Below, one piece after another: positions 51,777 to 64,000 of a DNA stretch of 64,000 nucleotides. Origin of the DNA: Pogonophryne albipinna (lineage: Eukaryota; Chordata; Actinopteri; Perciformes; Artedidraconidae); assembly GCA_028583405.1 (NCBI GenBank), contig CM053256.1, positions 2,784,424 through 2,848,423 on the forward strand, given 5' to 3'. Below the pieces are notes generated by a model that saw only the letters and a program-made list of their open reading frames with translations, had not been told where the DNA came from and did no database searches. The stretch's first letter is position 1. Each line of letters begins with the position of its first letter. The position numbers and the translations under genes are program-made.

Positions 51777-54319
51777 ATATCATTATGCGTATGCATGTTT
51801 GTAACAGCCTCTGTGCAAGTACATGGCGATATGTTGTTTACTGCCTCTTTGGCGGCTAGACTGCATGACGACAGCCAACACCGAGGGGGGGGTAAAATAG
51901 CGAATGGGTGAGGGGAGACAGCGCCAGGGTTATATAGCGGCTAACTGGGGAGCTGTTAAGTTTTATGTTAATTGAAGGGGCTTACACAGAACTCTATTGA
52001 CAGTTAACATGCCCTTCAAGGTGTTCTTTGTGGTTCAGCACTTCTGTCAAGACAGAGGCAGTCATTTTGCTTCACCTTTATTTATATGCTTGACTACTCA
52101 GAACATTATGGAACACTGTGGGGCCCAGTAATAGATGTAGGAGGGGGGCAGGTGTGAGTATGGGAGGTCAGATGCCTCACAGACAACCCAACCAGGTTTC
52201 TGGGCCCTCTGTGAGACATCCAATGGCTGTCCAACACGGGGTAACTCGAGGTAAGGGCAGAATAGCAAATAATAATTTAATAGATTTTTTTCTGGATATG
52301 CAAACCTGACAAGATGAGAGGAAGAGGAAGACAGATACAAAAGATCTTGGTATGAAGTTGTATGTCCTCAAAGGGTAATACTTGAAATAGAACCTCTTTT
52401 GACCTCTGCAACAATCACTACACATGTTGACCTAGATACAAATAATACTGACAGAATTCCGCATGTCCTTGTCTACATGTTTGAAGCAAAGAAGCATATT
52501 TCATTTGAATTCATCAACACACTTGAAGACTGTTTTGATAAGTGGGGTGTGAGTGTCACTGCCATTTCATGTCTAATTGGTTGGGCATACGTCTCTAGAC
52601 AGGAACAGACAGGGTTTCCCAGTCGAAGATCAGAGGGCTCAAATACCAGCCCAGTCTTCCATCAAGCCACCAAGGTCACCTGTCACTTAGCACCCCTCGA
52701 CCACTGTGCATGTTTGATTTGGTTGACACATTAACAGACAACTGTGACATTTAGTTGTGGATACAAAGAAGACTATGCCCTTTAAACTCCGTCTTCACTC
52801 TCAACAACCCCTTGATTCTGTCGGAGCAGCAACAGGGCATGTTTTAAAAGTGTAATCGCCAATTAGTAAGTGATTAAAAATGCATTGGAATCAATTAGTA
52901 TTTAACATACGGTGAAGTTAAACCCCATACCGCAGTAGCCTCTGTTGCTGTACCGCCACCCTACAACCTATTAATCAAATACATGTAAATCTCATTATGC
53001 AACCACCAAATTAGCATCAGCACTTTTGTGCTAAACGGAAATAAGGAGGCTCTGATACTCCTAACATTGTCATTTTCAGTCAATAAGACAAGAGAGAGTG
53101 GCCAGTGAAAGGACAGTGATGAAGTACAAAAGGGATAGAATGAAGTCACTATGCTAATATTAGCTTGGTTGAGAAATGTCAAGCAAGTGCGGTGCGCTAC
53201 ATGGCTGCAGCTAATCATTTAGGTTAATTGAGGTTTCAAAAAACCAGGGTAGATTCTCCCTCTCTGCTCCATGTGGCTGCTCCCCCACAAAGCCTCCATG
53301 TGCAAGAAGTGACAGGGAGGTACCCACTCTAATTATGTAACCCACTATTATCACGGTATGACCTACTACTAATTGGAGGAATTGCCATTTGATGTTGCAG
53401 GCTAAAGTGGGCAAGGTTAAACATGTATTCACACACCCCTCGTACATAAACGGATAAAATAGCCTCATAACTAGCTGACTTTTGGGGATGAATGGTTAAC
53501 TTGTCGATGGGACAGCAAAGTCCCTCTAATCACTGGGTCTTTCTCAGAGTCTATTTTGCCACCTTTTTGTTCACCTATGTGCCCTGGTCAGGTTGGCAAA
53601 TCAATGACACAGAGTTCAAAATGTGTGTGTCTTTGACCCTAAAGTGGCTGACCACAATCCAAGCATACACTCCACTTCACTGTGCCACAGGACCCCGAGA
53701 GCATGCAGAAACCTGCTCGTTGTGCAATAAAGATGATTTAGCACTTTAACTCCACCTGCCCACCACCACTCTTAGGTTTGCGTGCCTTTTGATTAATACT
53801 GGGCCAGGAGGGATTTATTGTATGGGGGATATTTGCCTCAGCGATTTCATAATGGTTGAGGAGGAACACAATTAATCAGAGGGGGTACACACATACCCCC
53901 TTCTAAAAAAAAGAGGGGGAAATTAATGACTATGAATATGTATATTTGTTTGTGAGATGTGGTCTACATTGTGTGAATTAGTGCATACAGTGCTCAGCAG
54001 CGGCCCTGTGTTCAGTGAATAACATCGCCCATTGTGTGCTATGAATATGTATCTTTCTCATGGGTGGCCAGTTGCACCACCATGTGCTGGTGGAACTGTG
54101 TATTATTGTGTTTTGATTCAGCATCTTAGGGTCAATCAAATATCTCATCTCCTTGTTGTACACATGTACACACACTGACACATCGGGAACACACACACAA
54201 ATTGCCACATACCTTCCTCTTCCCTTCCCATGTGGAGCAAATATGCTCTCAGGCTCCTGCAGGTATGGGAACCTCCCTCCCGCACTCATAATCATGTACG
54301 AGCAGCCTGGCACTATAGA
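51774..54319. other. Non-coding unique sequence
   Basis: No gene recognised. The 111-codon open frame at 52399-52734 has an ordinary residue mix but no recognisable domain and no clear splice sites in frame, so it is not called as a gene. A short A-run lies near 53906. Confidence 0.5.
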
Positions 54320-54480
54320 AAAATAATGATGTGCCGTCCTGTTGGCTCATTTATCAGCATGTTTTACAACAGGCGCCGGGTGGAAGTAATTAAACTCTGC
54401 CATCATTACAATGAGCCAGGCCCCCCTCTTAATAGACACCCAATGAGACACTAGAGGCCTGCCTGGTAATTGTAGCTCAC
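54320..54480. promoter_or_regulatory. Regulatory candidate
   Basis: CATTTATCAGCATG, GCGCCGGGTGGAAGTAATTAAAC, CATCATTACAATGAGCC, CTCTTAATAGACACC and GGTAATTGTAGC lie in 150 bp of non-repetitive sequence that ends at a GT array. Confidence 0.28.
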
Positions 54481-54498
54481 AACTATCTCTATCTCTCT

Positions 54499-55739
<1,241 letters not shown>

Positions 55740-56020
55740 CAAATAGGCCCAGGCTGGCTCTTCAGCGCTGTACCAATTAGCCAGTACGGGTCTGCGGCTA
55801 GTGATAGGGGTACCAGCAGAGGTGGCGGCGGGAAACACAGTAGTATCCAGGGAGGCTGTAAACATCCATTAGCGGTTAACCGTCCCTACTCATTTCTTTC
55901 TCCACAAAGCTCTCTCATTAGTGCAGTGAGCCCTGACAGGTAAACAGCACTAATGGGAATGGCCTATCAATAATCGCCTGGTGTGTTAACAGGAAGTGCA
56001 AGCAAGGGGACGGAACATGT
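55740..56020. promoter_or_regulatory. Regulatory candidate
   Basis: ACCAATTAGCC, CCATTAGCGGTTAACC, CTCATTAGTGCAG, CCCTGACAGGTAAACAGC (MEIS-like TGACAG beside FOX-like GTAAACA), CACTAATGGG and TCAATAATCGCC lie in about 250 bp. The regulatory role is inferred. Confidence 0.33.
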
Positions 56021-56802
56021 GGACCAACAGTAATAAAGAAGGGTAAGGGGGGTATCCACTGATATAAACAGCTATAAACATGGGGAGGTGGTAAGTGATG
56101 GATGTTGCATTATGTGCTCTGATTATGTTCTTGGTGCTTTGCGGAGAGGTGGTACGAATTCACCGCTGCAGCAACAACTAAGCAAAAGAAGCATAAGCCA
56201 TTTTGGCCAAGGAAAGATCTAAGACACCGCCTAATAAAATATGATCTGACGTATTCGCAGAGTCACTTTGATGTGACTGTGGCAATGTTGTCATACCGTT
56301 GCCGTGTGTGGGTAAGGGTACGTTAAGGCATGACCTCAGGTGTTTCCAGGAGTGTGTTTTTGTGCGGGTACTGCGAGCCGCAGAATGCCTAACTTCCCTT
56401 AGTGTTAATGCTCATACTTTGCGCCACTGACATGAAAAGGAAACTGGAAGGGAGGACCAGGGTGGGACTTAGGAGAAAGAACGAGAGAAGAAGAGAGTGA
56501 GGGTATGAAGACTGAGGGGAGAGATGAGAGAGAGATGTTATTTATGTTTGGAGCAGGTTCACGCCGAGTTCACCTTACCATGAGATGTCCCTGGGCGGTG
56601 ACAACCACACCGCTGATGTGTGTGTCTGTGAGCGTGTGAGTGTGTGTGCGAGCTCATGGAACTGCTTGTGAATACATCCCTACTTGTGTGTTGTTTTACC
56701 TTTACATAAAAATGTGTGCATATGTGTGTCTGAACTGAGGGGTCAGCCAGTGAGCAGTAAAGTCTTACAGAGGACAAGGCATCTGGGGTGGATGCACTAC
56801 AT
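56021..56802. other. Non-coding sequence with small inverted repeat
   Basis: No gene recognised. AGTCAC-TTTGAT-GTGACT (56261-56278) is a perfect 6-bp-arm inverted repeat. TG-rich decayed patches at 56617-56650 and 56685-56730. Confidence 0.5.
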
Positions 56803-57807
<1,005 letters not shown>

Positions 57808-57894
57808 GGTCGCCTGAGTAAAGACCCCCAAAGATCAATATTCATTCTTTTAGATCTGTCATCCGCTTTTGACACTATCGACCACGTTGTATGT
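57808..57894 (+). pseudogene. LINE reverse-transcriptase fragment (motif A region)
   Basis: In one plus-strand frame the translation reads SIFILLDLSSAFDTIDH (57835-57885). This is the reverse-transcriptase motif A block typical of non-LTR retrotransposons of the L2/Rex1/CR1 kind (hydrophobic-LLDLS-AFDT-DH). The first Asp of the AFDT unit is the catalytic aspartate position of the family. An in-frame stop sits upstream at 57796, and downstream the frame loses similarity to the expected 'LSWF/SYL' region, so indels have broken it. No motif C (YADD) was found nearby. It is a dead, heavily truncated copy. Adjacent sequence up to about 58080 may be part of it. Confidence 0.75.
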
Positions 57895-58619
57895 CTGCTC
57901 TCCCCCTCTCTGTTCTTTATTCATCTATTTACCCCCCCCATCCCTTACCAACCCCCATATCAGTGGTTGAGTTGTGCTTATATTCACTGGTAAAAAGGGA
58001 CGTTTTTCTTTTACATTTCACCAACTTGCATGTTGATACCTCTAACTCTTTATTCTCACTTACACATAGCACGAGGTAGATACTGTAGATACATTATCAG
58101 ACTGATTTCTCCTTTTATTGTTCAAGAACACAGGGAGCAGAGCAGAATTGTTTTTTATTTTAGTTTGCGAGTTTCCAGCATAGCCTCTTGGTCTTACCTC
58201 AACAATCCTATAGAAAGGTATGGCCGACCATCACAAGAAAAAGGAGACACCACGTGAGCCGTCACAAGGCAAGAGTGGGCTGGTCCACTCTGGAAAGGAA
58301 AAAACACAAAGTACCTAGTTGATCAATACAAATAAATCATACATCTAAATGATTGCATCTAAACATCCTAATGTATTTCAAGTGCTTATTTTGAAGAGAG
58401 CACCTTTGTCATTTCAATGTAAACTCCACTCAACATACACTTTCAGACTTACTTGGTTGCATGTATGACAGAAACGTTATGCTGAAATGCATCGAAAACA
58501 CAAACAAAGGTATTCAAAATGAACTTGCTTTCACTCCATCTCTCTCTTATAAATCCAGTAGCAGAGTATAAAGTTGACGTTATATACTTTATGCACTTGA
58601 AACACTTCTTTATTTTTTA
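57895..58619. other. Non-coding sequence, possibly degraded LINE at its left end
   Basis: No gene recognised. T-rich and AT-rich unique sequence. Frames up to 75 codons without recognised motif. Confidence 0.45.
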
Positions 58620-58890
58620 ATGGGGCTGTGGGGAGATTCGGATGGTAGGGGTAATAGAGTTAAAAGTCCAGCACCCTAAGCTACATTTTTCCACCTGTAG
58701 TGCATCATTGAGGGTAAACGGGACCCGCTGGCCTCATATTCTCCTCTGCAGTGTTATTGTAGATAAGCACCACGTGGCTAATGAACAGAGAGAGGGCTTG
58801 TTGAAGGTCAGCCTCTTCATTTAGGGGCCCTCCAATGGGCTGGCCCACTCTGCATGGTTAAACGCATCATCATAATAATGCCAAGGACCC
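58620..58890. promoter_or_regulatory. Regulatory candidate with GATA and E-box pair
   Basis: AGATAAG at 58761-58767 (GATA core) is followed after two bases by the palindrome CCACGTGG at 58770-58777 and then GCTAATGAAC. Nearby are GGTAATAGAGTTAAAAG, GGGTAAACGGGACCC and CCTCCAATGGGC. GATA next to an E-box is a known composite arrangement, though the usual E-box there is CANNTG of bHLH type and spacing differs. Confidence 0.32.
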
Positions 58891-59059
58891 ACCGTTTTAA
58901 AACTCTTGAATCTTTTTTTCCTTCCCCCCCCAATATTGCCTGGAATACTTAACTTTACATCTCCAATATCCCCCCTTCATCTGAATTATGTTGATTTCCC
59001 TGTTTCTTTCTGAAAGGCTTTTAAAGGTCTTGGCAATTATCCTTTTTCTGGATGTGCTT
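58891..59059. other. T-rich non-coding sequence
   Basis: T- and C-rich unique sequence with a C-run near 58925-58931. No gene recognised. Confidence 0.5.
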
Positions 59060-59270
59060 AGAGAAGGATGCTGTCCATCCAATGTCTGCTGATGTTAGGG
59101 AAACATGATCTAACACAATCAGAGATGCAAAGCTAGGCAGGATAAGGGTGCTGATGTGAGCGGGTGGCAAGGCCGGCCAAGGTCATGTTCATCTGCATGA
59201 TTAGGGGTGATGAATTATGCCCTGACCTCTGGATTATGCCAGAAGGGACAAGAGTATGGGTGTTTATCTG
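59060..59270. promoter_or_regulatory. Regulatory candidate with repeated ATTATGCC
   Basis: GAATTATGCC (59213-59222) and GGATTATGCC (about 59231-59240) flank TGACCTCT. AAGGTCATGTTCATC and GCATGATTAGGGG lie just upstream. Small repeated cores around a nuclear-receptor half-site suggest a binding-site cluster. This is inference. Confidence 0.25.
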
Positions 59271-59929
59271 TGATCCTAGGTGTATAAGTGCCAAGTGAGA
59301 TTTAGAAATACTATAGACAATTGATGAGATTTTCTTCGATCCCATTATTTTTTTATATATATCAAAAAGTGACTCATCTCTTTCCTCTGCTCTATAGTAA
59401 CTTATATCCTTTCTTGGTGGCTATTGTGATGTGATGAGGGTCTCTGTGTTTATGTTCTCCCTTCCTTATGTCCTCCTCCTCCTGGATAAAGGGGGAGGCA
59501 GATGTGGTCTCCCTGCTCTCTACTGTCCCCTCCTGGAGAGACCAGGCAGCCTGTTTCCACACACAGACACCTGCCCATCACACTCACAAAGCACAGCAAC
59601 TCATCCATAGAAGCACATCTGTCAAAATGTTAACAATACAGAATTGTGTTGTTTAACACTGCTTCTTCTTAGATATCAGGTTAACATTAAAAATGCCTTC
59701 TCACTTTGTTCAAGGGTTTCAGGAAAGGAAATGTCACTGCAAAAAACAAATGTCTGCTAAGTTTATGTCTGCATTAACATGAAGTGGAAAGAAAACCCAG
59801 CGTAATAAACTTTTATTGTTTTTTGATTACCAACTCAGAAGTGGGATGTATATTTGTTCATAGTGTGCTATTTTAATCCATCTGCTTTATTGTCCTTCAA
59901 ATAATGAAATGTGAGTACCATATGGGAGA
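59271..59929. other. Non-coding unique sequence
   Basis: No gene recognised. Unremarkable AT-leaning DNA. Confidence 0.5.
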
Positions 59930-60060
59930 CGTTTGCTGAAAGCATTCATTTAAGGGATACGTTTGGCTCTAATCAGGAGACAGTGCCTTCTTTAGCACAG
60001 CGCTGTATAGTAAAGCCCGATAAAGTAAGGCGTACAGGAAATGAATGACGTCTCATCCCG
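59930..60060. promoter_or_regulatory. Possible regulatory block
   Basis: GCATTCATTTAAGGG, GGCTCTAATCAGG, CAGCGCTGTATAG and GAAATGAATGACGTCTC (with a CRE-like TGACGTC) within 130 bp. Low confidence. Confidence 0.22.
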
Positions 60061-60411
60061 GACCGATTTACTGTAATCCTTGCCAGAGTCCACGTGTCTA
60101 CCCAGTACCTACTCCTTGTTTCTGTAAGTGTCTAGTCCAGCTCTACAGCCAGCCCCAGCATGCCAGCTGGCAGGGAAAACAGCCAGGAGCCTTATTTACC
60201 CACCCCCACCAACATAGTCCCCCCTCTGAATACTAATATAGCAAAGCCACCAGGGCCGCAGTGGAGAAGAAGATGGGAGCAAGGGAAAGGAGAGATGGAC
60301 AGAGGGAAAGAGAGAATAGAGATTTAACATGCCTACACTCAGCACCCTCTTCACCCTACCTTGCCAGTTAATGTAATGCAGGGATCATTTTGTGTGAAAA
60401 AAGGGTCTCCT
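60061..60411. other. Non-coding sequence
   Basis: No gene recognised. Purine-rich patch at 60260-60325 (GGAGAAGAAGATGGGAGC...). Confidence 0.5.
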
Positions 60412-60724
60412 TTACGGCCCGTCCACACAGCGGCGTGGGTTGAAGCTTGCCGGCGGGCGTGTCTGAAACTCGACCAACAACCAATCACCTGAATCTCCCG
60501 CCCCGGACACACAAGCACGCAGTTTGATTGGCTAGAGCTTGTACTGGCATATGATTTGCTTCCGTCGAAGCTTCAAAAGTAGAACATTGCTCAACTTTTG
60601 CAGCGAGCAACGCGTAGCGACGCTCCCACAATGCAGTTCGGCGAAGCGTGACGTCACCCCATTCAAAGTGAACGGGCAGAAGCATTGAAGCTTCAACGCA
60701 CGCCGCCGTGTGGACGGGCCGTTA
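60412..60724. mobile_element. 307-bp MITE of PIF/Harbinger type with TTA target duplication
   Basis: The element spans 60415-60721 and is bounded by 34-bp inverted repeats (60415-60448 and 60688-60721). They start CGGCCCGTCCACAC, end GTTGAAGCTT, and differ at two positions. It is flanked by TTA on both sides (60412-60414 and 60722-60724). A 3-bp TWA duplication with G/C-rich ends is the usual mark of the PIF/Harbinger superfamily. The length and absence of a transposase frame make it a MITE. It is the most CpG-rich stretch of the window (GCGAGCAACGCGTAGCGACG; GTTCGGCGAAGCGTGACGTC). That, and near-identical ends, suggest it is relatively young. A second superfamily with similar short duplications cannot be fully excluded. 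Confidence 0.85.
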
Positions 60725-61938
60725 GCTTTGCCTCCTGAATTACAATGCTCATTTGATATCATTGTGTCCAAAAAAGCTAGGGAATGAAGAGCATGTCACC
60801 AAATTACTTAATAAGGCAAATCTTAAGCCACAATAACCCTACCTCCCCCTACCTTACTTTTCTTACTCTCAACTCCCAGGGACCTGTACTGTTCCTCCAA
60901 AGCCCCGGCAGACAAGAAACAATGGCTGGAGAAGGGGAGATAGGAGGGCAGGGGGGTGATGGAAAAGTGAGAGGCCTCCACCACAGAGGTCCAGGTGTCA
61001 ATCACCTCCTCAGGTGGGCTTCAGAGACACACACACACATGCAGGTACCGTGCACCACCAATATCTAGGGGAATTAAAAATACACTGGTAGAGAGTAGGA
61101 GAGACAGTGAGATGGTAAAACAGGGAAATGGAAAAAAAAAGATAGGAGAGCAAATGGGACAAAGGGGATGTGCTGGGAGATGGGCCTGGATGAAGCAAAG
61201 GTCGGAAAAAGAATTCAAAGAGCGCAAAGTAGATTCACTGAAAGTCATTACCTGCCACACATTACCTGGGCAACAAGCTTAAAAGAAATAAATAAATCAG
61301 TTTGCATCAACAACAGAGGAGAGAGGGAGAGACTGGGGAGATGCAGGCGGAGAGCAGGGGGGAGAGGCGAGAGGAAGAGAGGGAGGTGGAGGGGGGGGGC
61401 AGCGGCTGTAGAGGGATGAAAAATCGATGGACAAACAAGTGAGAGGGCGCTTGCAAAAGGAAGCCAAAGGGGGGAAAAATTAAGCATTTAAAGAAATTCT
61501 GCTTTGGTGGTGCGGAGGAGGATGAGAAAAGGAGAAAGGGGGAGGAGGTGGGAAGCCAGGAGCACAAAAGCGCCTGAGGGTGGAGGGGGTGAGTGTGGCA
61601 GAGACGGACGGCCACAATGCCCTGCAGCTCGATAGGGTTGAGTGACCACATCAGGTCTAGAGGCGAGCGTCGAGACATGGGCGAAACCCGATGGCTTTAA
61701 GTCAAGAGGATTAGATTCAGGGTCCCTTTTTTTTTTACCTCCACCTCTCACCCCCGTCTCTCTCCTCTCCCCGTGTCTGTTAGGCGGAGTGCCCCCAGTG
61801 TAGGTCCTCCAATCAGTAAAGAGAAGGACCAAAGTATTACTAATAGTCTGGTTTAATGTTTCAAGTGGTAAACCGGAGAGCTGGCCTGTATGCTCGGCAC
61901 CAAGGTAAACAGGTCAATAGTATTGATCCTGATTCTGA
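60725..61938. other. Non-coding sequence, strongly purine-rich in part
   Basis: No gene recognised. A/G-rich sequence at 61125-61250 and 61315-61560, including a G-run near 61391-61398. Long minus-strand frames (up to 123 codons) here are rich in Ser/Pro/Leu as expected from a pyrimidine strand. T-run at about 61728-61736. Confidence 0.6.

Positions 61939-62011
<73 letters not shown>
61939..62011 (+). repeat. Compound (CT)n(CA)n microsatellite
   Basis: About 14 bp of CT directly followed by about 58 bp of CA. Confidence 0.96.
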
Positions 62012-62016
<5 letters not shown>

Positions 62017-63009
62017 TACAGCTTCTCGTAGCTCAGAAACATGGATTGCATGAGAAGCTTTCTGCATTGCACCGAAGTCCAGGATGGGGAGTTGACACAT
62101 CCACACACGCATAGATGGAAACACACACACACCTTTTTTCCAATATTCACACATGTAAAAGAGAAAAGCACACCCTAATTCTGTATTCCCAAAGACTTTG
62201 ACACACATAGAAGTGAAACAAAACAGGTAAACAAATATCGACTCTATACTATATACTATACTATACACGTGAGGTCGAATTTCAATGTGTCGAACAATAC
62301 AATATAAATATGTGGTAGGTAGCAGCCTACACAGCAGCAGCTGCACCCAAACACAGGGCAGAGCGAGTCATTTGAATACAGATTCCTATTGTCCTTCTTA
62401 TGTCAATAAAACTCAGCAGTGCTAAGGAACTAGCGTGGTCAGCAACATTATGGGACTAATTAGCATTTTGTTCTTTCTTCTTCTGGTTGATCTGTTTAAA
62501 CAAGCCTGGGGGGTCTGCTGTACTTACTGTAATTAAAGCAAAAGGAGCGACTCTTGCTTCAGAGAAGGCACACACAAAGGCTTCCTCACTAAGGGCTCCT
62601 CGAAACCGCACAACTAAGTATCCCAGAGTGGTTTTTACATGGAAATACGCTGGGCTACACAATAGGTAAAGTTGGCAGGTTAGTGCAGCAGTTAGTGAGT
62701 TTTTCACTTCGATTTGTTCCTCAATATAGCCATACCTGTAGAAGCATCCCTGAATGATACTTACAAAAACCCCTAGCCACTCCGGGAGCACTGGAAATTT
62801 GCTGAAGCTGCACCCCAGCTCGGCAAAAGAAAATTCCTCTTGGGCAAAGCATAAAGAATATCAAAAAAAGATAAAGAAAGGAGCTTCAATAAATACACAG
62901 TGTAAAAAGAGCGAGAAAGGGTTTTCTTACCCGCTCTTTTTCTATACTTGAGCAGAAAGGAGGTGAAATAAAAAGTATAAAAAGCAATGTTGGAGAAAAG
63001 TTCTTTGGG
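62012..63009. other. Non-coding unique sequence
   Basis: No gene recognised. TATAC-type short repeats at 62246-62268. CA-rich decayed patch near 62100-62132. The 161-codon minus frame crossing the CA array is unrecognised. Confidence 0.5.
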
Positions 63010-63290
63010 AGAGAAAAGAGATTTTATTGGCTGATGGGAAATCAAAGAGACAACATCTCCTCTGATAGTGCTCAGTCTTTTCTGGCTGTGAGCCATGTTA
63101 GCAGTAGAGGTGATCACTGAGGCATTAACAGCCCAGCGATGACACCAATGTAATGTAGCCACTCTGCGCTGGATTATGACACTTTGAGCGGATAACCCTT
63201 ATTATGGCGTTCATTTAAGCTAACATGAGGCAAATTATAGGCTGTCATGGCACTGATACCACGGCTGTTTAGACAAGAGCTGACACTGAG
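63010..63290. promoter_or_regulatory. Possible regulatory block
   Basis: TTTTATTGGCTGATGGG (inverted CCAAT), GAGGTGATCACTGAGGC, GCATTAACAGCCC, GGATTATGACACTTTGAGCG, CCCTTATTATGGCG and CATTTAAGCTAACATG lie in non-repetitive sequence. Motif-based only. Confidence 0.25.
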
Positions 63291-64000
63291 GAACTACTGT
63301 TGCGTGATTCAGGCCTGATGTGATTGATGCAACAATTTCTCTGATGTGAAGTATCTCTGATCTGAAGTATGTAATCATTTGATAAGTATATCATTATTTG
63401 CTAAGCTTTATTTAGCCTCAACACACACAGACTGCCATCCAGGAGCAAATGAGAGTTTCTTCTTTAAGGATCAATGCTCTCAGTCTTCGCTTTCTTCTTG
63501 TTGCAAACTCTGTTCCTTTTCAAACAGAACCTTTCAAGCACATACAACCAACTGCCACTGCCGGTTTGACACCCATATGCCACAGAAACAGCAATATTTA
63601 GTTTGGCTCACTTTCCACTAGAAAAGCCTTTTTTATTGCCCATCATTTGAGTCTGTAGCTAATCCTGGAAACTGCAAGCGTAAACATCTGATTCTGTAAC
63701 TTTATTGATCCAGCTGATGATCATCATAAAGCCAACAGTAAAGCAACATAAATATTGAGTATCGTAGATTTAACATGTATTATTTAACCATGTATTTAGC
63801 CGTGTGACATCGGCAACAGGAATTATTGGTATACTCACGATTTCATGTGTATATGTTTTTGTAGAATATGCAATGCAAATAAGCTTAACAGTTCTTTTGA
63901 TTAGAGAACAAATAGGTACAAATAAAAATAAGGCTTTTATTTGTTCAGTCGTTGCATCATAACTTAGATGATAGGCCTAACAAAGAAGCAGGGAAATGTG
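63291..64000. other. AT-rich non-coding sequence, right edge
   Basis: No gene recognised. AACTTTATTGATCC near 63698-63711 resembles a LINE-tail phrase but lacks the rest of the tail. The 80-codon frame at 63379-63621 is unrecognised. Confidence 0.5.

Noticed and set aside
52399..52734. 111-codon plus-strand frame with ordinary residue composition
   Set aside because: It begins on TTG, not ATG, matches no family I know, and no convincing acceptor and donor bracket it. A translated database search would decide: a conserved hit would revive it.
63698..63711. Second LINE tail (AACTTTATTGATCC)
   Set aside because: Only 14 bases match the tail phrase. The AATTTCCC and GCTGCTG parts present at 2.3 kb are missing.

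Overview
The window looks like nuclear, non-coding vertebrate DNA, most probably from a ray-finned (teleost) fish. Three things point there. There are about two dozen (CA/GT)n arrays, many 100-180 bp long, plus one long (GA)n array. The dispersed repeats are of kinds common in teleosts: a tRNA-derived SINE, the 3' end of a non-LTR retrotransposon, a CA-flanked CTAACC-type repeat, a short hAT element and a TTA-flanked MITE. The unique sequence between them is AT-leaning and lacks long open frames. I could not identify the species or the locus.

I found no intact protein-coding gene, rRNA, tRNA gene or CRISPR array. The longest reading frames are either poly-(Thr-His)/(Cys-Val) translations of the dinucleotide arrays or unrecognised frames of at most about 150 codons, mostly in unique sequence. 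The only recognisable protein homology is a short reverse-transcriptase motif A remnant near 57.8 kb. The window is best read as a gene desert or the inside of a very large intron or intergenic region.

Layout. 1-6.8 kb is unique sequence with a PBX/HOX-like palindrome and a duplicated promoter-like motif near 0.9-1.2 kb, a LINE tail at 2.3 kb and a complete short hAT element at 5.4-6.6 kb with a perfect 8-bp target duplication. 6.8-18.4 kb is a dense microsatellite belt with twelve arrays, the SINE at 12.3-12.6 kb and the CTAACC-type repeat sandwiched between two AC arrays at 15.7-16.4 kb. 18.4-28.2 kb has no long dinucleotide array and holds homeodomain-core-rich blocks (19.7-20.3 kb, 23.5-23.7 kb and others) and a cluster of nuclear-receptor half-sites (22.5-22.8 kb). 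28.2-37.6 kb is a second microsatellite belt. 37.6-51.7 kb is nearly array-free, with ATTA-rich blocks at 38.9-39.3, 40.0-40.3 and 45.7-46.1 kb and a purine-rich, exon-like stretch at 47.7-48.4 kb. 51.7-64 kb has four further arrays, the LINE fragment, the 307-bp MITE at 60.4-60.7 kb and several regulatory-looking blocks.

There are no genes whose joint action can be described. The working inference is that this is regulatory landscape around a developmental gene outside the window: unique blocks rich in ATTA cores, PBX/MEIS-, E-box-, GATA- and octamer-like motifs, separated by expanding microsatellites and small mobile elements. The regulatory calls rest on motif content alone and carry low confidence. 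Repeat boundaries, target duplications and terminal repeats were read directly from the sequence.
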